In this document: positions 51,224 to 55,931 of the stretch, piece after piece
Layout: each line of letters opens with the position of its first letter
Numbering within the stretch: the stretch's first letter is position 1
DNA from: Lachnospiraceae bacterium
GTDB lineage: Bacteria; Bacillota; Clostridia; Lachnospirales; Lachnospiraceae
Assembly: GCA_021203305.1 (NCBI GenBank)
Contig: JAJQBK010000005.1
Coordinates: 1-55,931 of the forward strand
Reading direction: 5' to 3'
DNA length: 55,931 bases
Position numbers and translations under genes: made by a program
Notes under the pieces: generated by a model
What the model was told of the DNA's origin: nothing
The model's input: only the letters and a program-made list of their open reading frames with translations
The model's database searches: none

Positions 51224-53626
51224 ATGAACAATCACAAATTCTGCGAGGATCTGCTGGCGAAAATGACAGTGGAGGAAAAGGTGGCGCAGCTTTCCTGCGT
51301 TATGGCCATGCTGGCCTGCGACGGAGAAACGGTCAGCGAAGAGAAGCTCAAAAAGCTGGCGCCCAACGGGCTGGGCAGGATGACCCAGTTTTCCACAAGC
51401 TTTGTCAGCGGGGCAAAGTCGGTGGCGAAGGCTTACAATGATATCCAGAGATATCACGTGGAGAATACCCGTCTGGGGATTCCGATACTGATTCAGAATG
51501 AGAGCGCCTGCGGACTGGTGGCGGCCCAGGCTTCCAGCTTCCCGATTCCGCTGGCGTTAGCGTCCTCCTGGCAGCCGGAGCTTGCCGGAGAAATGGGCGA
51601 GATTATCAGCGAGCAGGCCAGGGCTGTGGGTGTGCGCAAGTGCCTGTCTCCGGTGGCGGATGTGGCCAGAGACCAGCGCTGGGGCAGAGTGGGAGAGACC
51701 TTCGGGGAGGATCCTACCCTGGTGACGGCCTTTTCCGTGGCGGAGTCCGGCGGCATGCAGCAGGAGTTCTACGGGGATCATGTGATTTCCTGCGCCAAGC
51801 ACTTCATGGGATACGGAGCCAGCGAGACGGGGATTAACTGCGCTGAGATCAACGTGGGCAAGCGGGAGCTGCGGGAGGTCTATGGGACGCCCTTCGCGGC
51901 CATGATTCATGAAAATGACCTGCAGTCCGTGATGGTCACCTACTCCGAGATCGACGGATATCCCATGTCGGTCAATGATGAGTATATCAATGAATATCTT
52001 CGCGGAGATCTGGGATTTACCGGCTCCGCCATCTGCGACGCCATGTCCATACCGAGGGCGCATAACTCCAACGGGATTGGCAGGGATGAGAAGGAAATCG
52101 CGGTGATGGCCGCCAAAGTAGGCATTGACGCGGATACGCCGGTGACTTCTGTGTACCAGCTGCTGGTGGACGCGGTGAAGGATGGCACCCTGCCTGAGGC
52201 TGACCTGGACAGGATGGTGCTTCGCGTCTTAAATCAGAAAAAGGATCTGGGCCTGTTTGAGAATCCCTATGTGGATGAGGAGAAGGCCCAGGAAATCTTC
52301 GCGAAGCCGGAGGGAGATCTTCTTTCCAAGGAGATCAGCGAAAAGAGCATGATTTTACTGAAAAATGACGATCAGCTGCTTCCCCTAAAGGACGCGTATC
52401 ACAATATTGCTTTTGTGGGTCCCTTCGCGGACAGACTTTCCACGCTGTTTGGCGGCTATGCCTATCCGTCCATGCTGGAAATGCTGGTGCTGGCCTGCTA
52501 CAATGTCAGCGGCAGTATGGAGGGCGGCTTCGGCGATTACTTCCGCCAGTTTATGGACCCGGCGGTGATGCATGATACGCTGGGCATTGACAACAGTCTG
52601 ACGCCGAGAGAAAATCTGGATAAGATTATCGCGGAGAAATATCATATTAAAACGCTGTATCAGGAGGCAAAGGATATTTTTAAAGACGCAAATGTAACCT
52701 ACGCGAAGGGCTATAGCACGCCCGGCGCCTTTGAGGAGGATCTGGCGCAGGCAAAGTCGGCAGCCTCAGACAGCGATGTGATCGTGCTCTGCCTCGGCGA
52801 GATCACCGGTATGGGCGACGACGCCACCAGCGGCGAGGGCAAAAATACTCCTGACTTAAGGCTGCCCGGCAGACAGGCGGAGCTGGTGAAGGAAATGAAA
52901 AAGCTGGGAAAGCCGATGGTGCTGGTGCTCTTTAACGGCCGCGGCCTGGAGCTGACAGAGGTGATCGATGACGTGGACGCTGTCCTGGAGGTATGGTATC
53001 CGGGTCCCCACGGCGGAAGCTCTATCGCGAAAGCGCTTCACGGGGATATCAACCCGGGCGGCAGGCTGCCGGTCACATTCCCGACGCATTCCGCTCAGTG
53101 CCCGCTCTATTATGGACATAAGGCCGGCAGCGGCTATCGTGCTCTGGAGAATGATGGCCCGAAGGAGACGATTATGGGTCCTCTGTTCCACTTTGGCCAC
53201 GGCCTGTCCTACACCACTTTTGCGTACAGTGATCTGGAGGTCAGTCCCACGGTGGAAATCATGGGAGAGGTAAAGATATCCTTCAAGGTGACCAACACCG
53301 GAGATGTGGCGGGGGATGAGACCGCGCAGGTTTATTTCCGCAATGCCGCCGCTTCCATCAACCGGCCCATTCAGGAGCTGCGTGGCTTTAAACGGGTCAC
53401 TCTGCAGCCGGGCGAGACCAAAACGCTGGAATTTACCATTCCGACACAGGCTCTCGGATACTATGACAGACATTACAGCTTTGTCCTGGAGCCGTCACGG
53501 TATGAGGTGAAAATCGGCGCAAGCTCCGACGATATTCGCCTGAATGGCGGGTTTGAGCTGGTGGGCGAGACCATTGACATCCTGCATGACAGGAAATATC
53601 TGTTTGACGTGGAGGTAAGGGCGTAA
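51224..53626 (+). CDS. GH3 beta-glucosidase, canonical domain order
   Basis: An 800-residue cytosolic enzyme: GH3 N-terminal barrel (about 1-320; RWGRVGETFGEDP, SCAKHFMGYG, nucleophile Asp272 in GSAICDAMS), C-terminal alpha/beta sandwich (about 370-640; EKSMILLKNDDQLLPL, with the acid/base region VLCLGE) and fibronectin-III-like domain (about 690-780; FKVTNTGDVAGDETAQVYF). It cleaves beta-glucosides or beta-xylosides from the non-reducing end. AAGGAGG lies five bases before ATG; the frame open to 50897 overlaps the previous gene and is rejected. A terminator follows. Confidence 0.92.
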   Translation: MNNHKFCEDLLAKMTVEEKVAQLSCVMAMLACDGETVSEEKLKKLAPNGLGRMTQFSTSFVSGAKSVAKAYNDIQRYHVENTRLGIPILIQNESACGLVAAQASSFPIPLALASSWQPELAGEMGEIISEQARAVGVRKCLSPVADVARDQRWGRVGETFGEDPTLVTAFSVAESGGMQQEFYGDHVISCAKHFMGYGASETGINCAEINVGKRELREVYGTPFAAMIHENDLQSVMVTYSEIDGYPMSVNDEYINEYLRGDLGFTGSAICDAMSIPRAHNSNGIGRDEKEIAVMAAKVGIDADTPVTSVYQLLVDAVKDGTLPEADLDRMVLRVLNQKKDLGLFENPYVDEEKAQEIFAKPEGDLLSKEISEKSMILLKNDDQLLPLKDAYHNIAFVGPFADRLSTLFGGYAYPSMLEMLVLACYNVSGSMEGGFGDYFRQFMDPAVMHDTLGIDNSLTPRENLDKIIAEKYHIKTLYQEAKDIFKDANVTYAKGYSTPGAFEEDLAQAKSAASDSDVIVLCLGEITGMGDDATSGEGKNTPDLRLPGRQAELVKEMKKLGKPMVLVLFNGRGLELTEVIDDVDAVLEVWYPGPHGGSSIAKALHGDINPGGRLPVTFPTHSAQCPLYYGHKAGSGYRALENDGPKETIMGPLFHFGHGLSYTTFAYSDLEVSPTVEIMGEVKISFKVTNTGDVAGDETAQVYFRNAAASINRPIQELRGFKRVTLQPGETKTLEFTIPTQALGYYDRHYSFVLEPSRYEVKIGASSDDIRLNGGFELVGETIDILHDRKYLFDVEVRA

Positions 53627-53713
53627 AAGCGGCTGAGCCGGCCGTTACGCGGACATAAGAAGGGGCGGGATGAGGTGCCTGTACCTGTTCTCACCCTCGA
53701 AAATATAAAAATG

Positions 53714-53753
53714 GAACCGGAGCAGAGGAGACCTTGTTCCGGTTCTTATTTTT
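53714..53753 (+). terminator. Terminator of the second GH3 gene
   Basis: GAACCGGA (53714-53721) pairs perfectly with TCCGGTTC (53738-53745), followed by TTATTTTT. Confidence 0.88.
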
Positions 53754-53843
53754 GATGGTTGTTATTATGATGATTTGTTGTGGCAGGATATAAAATTCCA
53801 TGATATAATGAGTGAAAATGAGTCCGAAGGAGCTTGCGAGGCA

Positions 53844-55508
53844 ATGGCAAAATATTTTAACGTAAACGGGTTATGCAGGCCGGAGAAGCATTATATGGTT
53901 GATCTGAGCTCCCGCTTGGAACAGATTAAAAAAATGGTGGATAACGGGGATTATTTCACGATTAACCGGGGGCGGCAGTACGGCAAGACGACCACACTGA
54001 ATGCGCTTGCGGAATATCTGCGGAGTGATTATGAGGTGGTGAGCCTGGATTTTCAGACGATGAGTACAATGTCCTTTGAGGATGAACAGGCATTTGTGGC
54101 GGCGTTCTCGGAGGAATTGCTGGACAGTGTGGCGGCTTTTCCGGAAGGAATAGAGGAGCAATTTCTGGAGTTTGTGGAAGGAACAGCCAGAATCAATTCC
54201 CTCAACTCCCTTTTCAGAGTGATAAAATCCTGGTGCGGGAAGATGGATCGGGGAGTGGTCCTGATTATTGATGAGGTGGACACCGCGACGAATAATCAGG
54301 TATTTCTGGACTTTCTGGCGCAGCTTCGCGCCTATTACCTGAAACGGCCGAAAGCGGCTACATTTCAGTCTGTGATTTTGGCTGGAGTTTATGATATCAG
54401 GAATATCCGGAGAAAGATTCGTCCGGAGGAGGAGCACAAAACGAATAGTCCGTGGAACACTCGCGTAAGCAACGAGGAAAATGGGAGCTTGCTCACATTT
54501 GACGACTGCACGCGGGATCAAATGGCGTTTACGCCATTTGATATCGCGGCGGATTTTAATGTTGAGATGAATTTTTCTGCCTCCGATATTGCCGGTATAC
54601 TGCGGGAATATGAGGCGGATTACCACACAGGGATGGATATCGGGGATATGTCGAATCGTATTTATGATTATACGACGGGATATCCGTATCTTGCCACCAG
54701 ACTGTGTAAATTTATGGATGAAAAGATTCCCGGCAGTGAGGAATTTCCCGCGAAAGCTGACGCCTGGACGAAGGATGGCCTTGTGGAAGCGGTCAAGCTT
54801 CTGGTCAATGAGACAAACGCGCTGTTTTTGTCGCTTAAGGGAAAGCTGGAGGATTATCCGAAGCTTCGTATTGTCCTTTATGACCTCCTTTTTACAGGGA
54901 AACCGATTCCTTATACGGCAATGAACGATTATATTGAGATTGCCGCCATGTTCGGATTTATCAGGAATGAAAAGGGAACGGCTGTCATTCATAACCGAAT
55001 TTTTGAAACGGTTCTTTATAACTGGTTTATGTCGGATGAGTACATGGACAGTAAGCTTTATGACGCCGGTCTGCAGGGAAAGAGCCAGTTTATCACAGGC
55101 GGTCATTTGAATGTCAGGCGGATACTGGAACGCTTTGTGGAGAGCTTTGACGATCTGTACGGTGATCAGGATGAGGCGTTCTTAGAGGAGGCCGGAAGGC
55201 GATATTTTATGCTGTTTTTAAAACCGATCATTAATGGAGAGGGAAACAGCTATGTGGAAGCCAGAACCCGCAACAGGGAGCGGACAGATCTGGTCATTGA
55301 TTATCACGGAGAGCAGTTTGTCATAGAATGTAAAATCTGGCGCGGTAACGCGTATCATGAGCGGGGAGAGCAGCAGCTGACAGACTACCTTGATTACTAT
55401 CATCTGAAAAAAGGGTATATGCTCAGTTTTAATTTCAATAAAAAGAAGCAGATCGGGGTTAGGGAAATCACGCTGGGAGATAAGGTGTTGGTGGAGGCTG
55501 TGGTATAA
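53844..55508 (+). CDS. AAA-ATPase fused to a PD-(D/E)XK nuclease-like domain
   Basis: A 554-residue protein. The N-terminal P-loop is GRQYGKTTTL (43-52) and Walker B VVLIIDEVD (about 138). A helical middle follows. The C-terminal domain has RTDLVIDYHGEQFVIECKIWRG (key residues Asp, Glu-x-Lys), a PD-(D/E)XK site. This is the AAA-ATPase-like/DUF1703 type common in gut Firmicutes and Bacteroidetes, of unknown role, possibly linked to mobile DNA or defence. ATG 53844 is chosen for the family start MAKYFNVNG; an upstream ATG at 53808 is possible. It stands alone with a terminator before it. Confidence 0.82.
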   Translation: MAKYFNVNGLCRPEKHYMVDLSSRLEQIKKMVDNGDYFTINRGRQYGKTTTLNALAEYLRSDYEVVSLDFQTMSTMSFEDEQAFVAAFSEELLDSVAAFPEGIEEQFLEFVEGTARINSLNSLFRVIKSWCGKMDRGVVLIIDEVDTATNNQVFLDFLAQLRAYYLKRPKAATFQSVILAGVYDIRNIRRKIRPEEEHKTNSPWNTRVSNEENGSLLTFDDCTRDQMAFTPFDIAADFNVEMNFSASDIAGILREYEADYHTGMDIGDMSNRIYDYTTGYPYLATRLCKFMDEKIPGSEEFPAKADAWTKDGLVEAVKLLVNETNALFLSLKGKLEDYPKLRIVLYDLLFTGKPIPYTAMNDYIEIAAMFGFIRNEKGTAVIHNRIFETVLYNWFMSDEYMDSKLYDAGLQGKSQFITGGHLNVRRILERFVESFDDLYGDQDEAFLEEAGRRYFMLFLKPIINGEGNSYVEARTRNRERTDLVIDYHGEQFVIECKIWRGNAYHERGEQQLTDYLDYYHLKKGYMLSFNFNKKKQIGVREITLGDKVLVEAVV

Positions 55509-55534
55509 AGTCACCGGGCTTCTCTTTTTGCTGT

Positions 55535-55864
55535 TTATAAATTCACGGCATGATAAACTTCCCTGTCCAAATCCTTCCACAATATTTCTGTCCCATTCAA
55601 CAGCATATATCCATGCGGGCTGTTTTCCTTTGGGATAGAAACGCTCCCCGGGTTAAGATCAAGATTATTGTTTCCGAAAACCTCCCATGCGGGAATATGG
55701 GTGTGCCCATGGAGCAGAATATCTCCGTGCTGCATAGGAGGAAGAGAAGAAATATTGAAATTATGGCCATGCGCAGCATAGATCAGGATATCTTTAAAGA
55801 TAAAATCCCGTTTGCAAAATTGAAAATTTCTGCTATACTTTTTAAAGCGGCAAGCAAAGGCCAA
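55535..55864 (-). pseudogene. C-terminal fragment of a YfcE-type phosphodiesterase
   Basis: Read on the minus strand, AAHGHNFNISSLPPM, GDILLHGHTHIPAWE and LNPGSVSIPKE are the last metal-binding and active-site motifs of YfcE-family metallophosphoesterases (about 180 residues in full). The N-terminal half with the DxH and GD motifs is missing: a TAA in the same frame lies upstream at about 55878-55880 and the two other frames in the remaining bases show no match. It is therefore a 3' remnant or frameshifted gene; the rest may lie outside the window. Confidence 0.6.
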
Positions 55865-55905
55865 TGCCCGTTCTGCATATCTTTTTTACGAAAGAAATTT
55901 TGTGT

Positions 55906-55915
55906 GGGGGGGGGG
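55906..55915. repeat. Run of ten G
   Basis: A homopolymer of ten G lies within the last 30 bases of the window, upstream of the phosphodiesterase fragment. It may be a slippage-prone tract or an assembly artefact. Confidence 0.5.
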
Positions 55916-55931
55916 TGAAAAAGATAGATGA

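Noticed and set aside
53871-55106. 411-codon open frame on the minus strand opposite the AAA/PD-(D/E)XK gene
   Set aside because: It mirrors the coding frame of a well-supported gene, lacks a ribosome site and shows no domain; a shadow frame.

Overview
The window looks like a chromosomal segment of a Gram-positive, anaerobic gut clostridium, most likely Lachnospiraceae (Clostridium cluster XIVa). The evidence is the dgt-dnaG-rpoD order followed by trmK and a Nif3-family gene, strong AGGAGG-type ribosome binding sites, U-tract terminators, a GPH sugar symporter with GH2 and GH3 enzymes, a VTC/DUF4956/Cthe_2159-type surface locus and an oxygen-sensitive sulfatase-maturase-type radical SAM enzyme. 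Family and product names come from reading motifs and remembered family features; no database search was run.

Layout. 1-5.6 kb: tail of an Rpn-type nuclease, a possible small RNA, a HAD phosphatase, a MATE pump behind a promoter-proximal terminator, a divergent RpoA-CTD-like/XRE pair around a 19-bp inverted repeat, and TyrA. 5.7-7.75 kb: an AT-rich islet with a Fic toxin, its hybrid RelB/VbhA-like antitoxin, an unknown gene and a frameshifted DUF4160-like gene. 7.8-12.1 kb (minus): tRNA-Leu, then the operon cysD-cysNC-sulfotransferase, which makes PAPS and uses it. 12.5-23 kb (plus): dgt, dnaG, rpoD, an inserted ATPase/nuclease pair, a DUF3810 metalloprotease-like membrane protein, trmK, a Nif3-like gene and a nucleoside kinase. 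23-26.4 kb: a LysR regulator divergent from a TauE/SafE permease and an anSME-like radical SAM enzyme. 26.4-31 kb: an AAA/DUF234 ATPase, a KDG-kinase-like PfkB enzyme, shikimate kinase and a CDF metal exporter.

31-35 kb: VTC polyphosphate polymerase, DUF4956 membrane protein and a beta-helix surface protein, preceded by two copies of a covarying hairpin element. 35-39.6 kb: rhomboid protease, then a TetR regulator divergent from an ABC exporter with two ATPases and one permease. 39.7-48.9 kb: an AgrA/AgrC-like two-component system followed by GH2, a membrane-anchored permuted GH3 and a GPH symporter, probably a glycoside-use locus. 49-55.5 kb: a membrane-anchored alpha/beta hydrolase whose promoter region copies that of the TetR-controlled ABC operon, a DUF2156 transferase, a canonical GH3 beta-glucosidase and an AAA-ATPase fused to a PD-(D/E)XK nuclease. 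A broken YfcE-type phosphodiesterase ends the window.

The strongest leads are the ATPase/nuclease pair lodged behind rpoD, the RelB-VbhA hybrid antitoxin of the Fic module, the PAPS/sulfotransferase operon, the duplicated hairpin upstream of the polyphosphate polymerase, a dispersed ~80-bp intergenic repeat with five copies, and two cases in which the stop-containing 3' end of a gene is tandemly repeated into the following gap.
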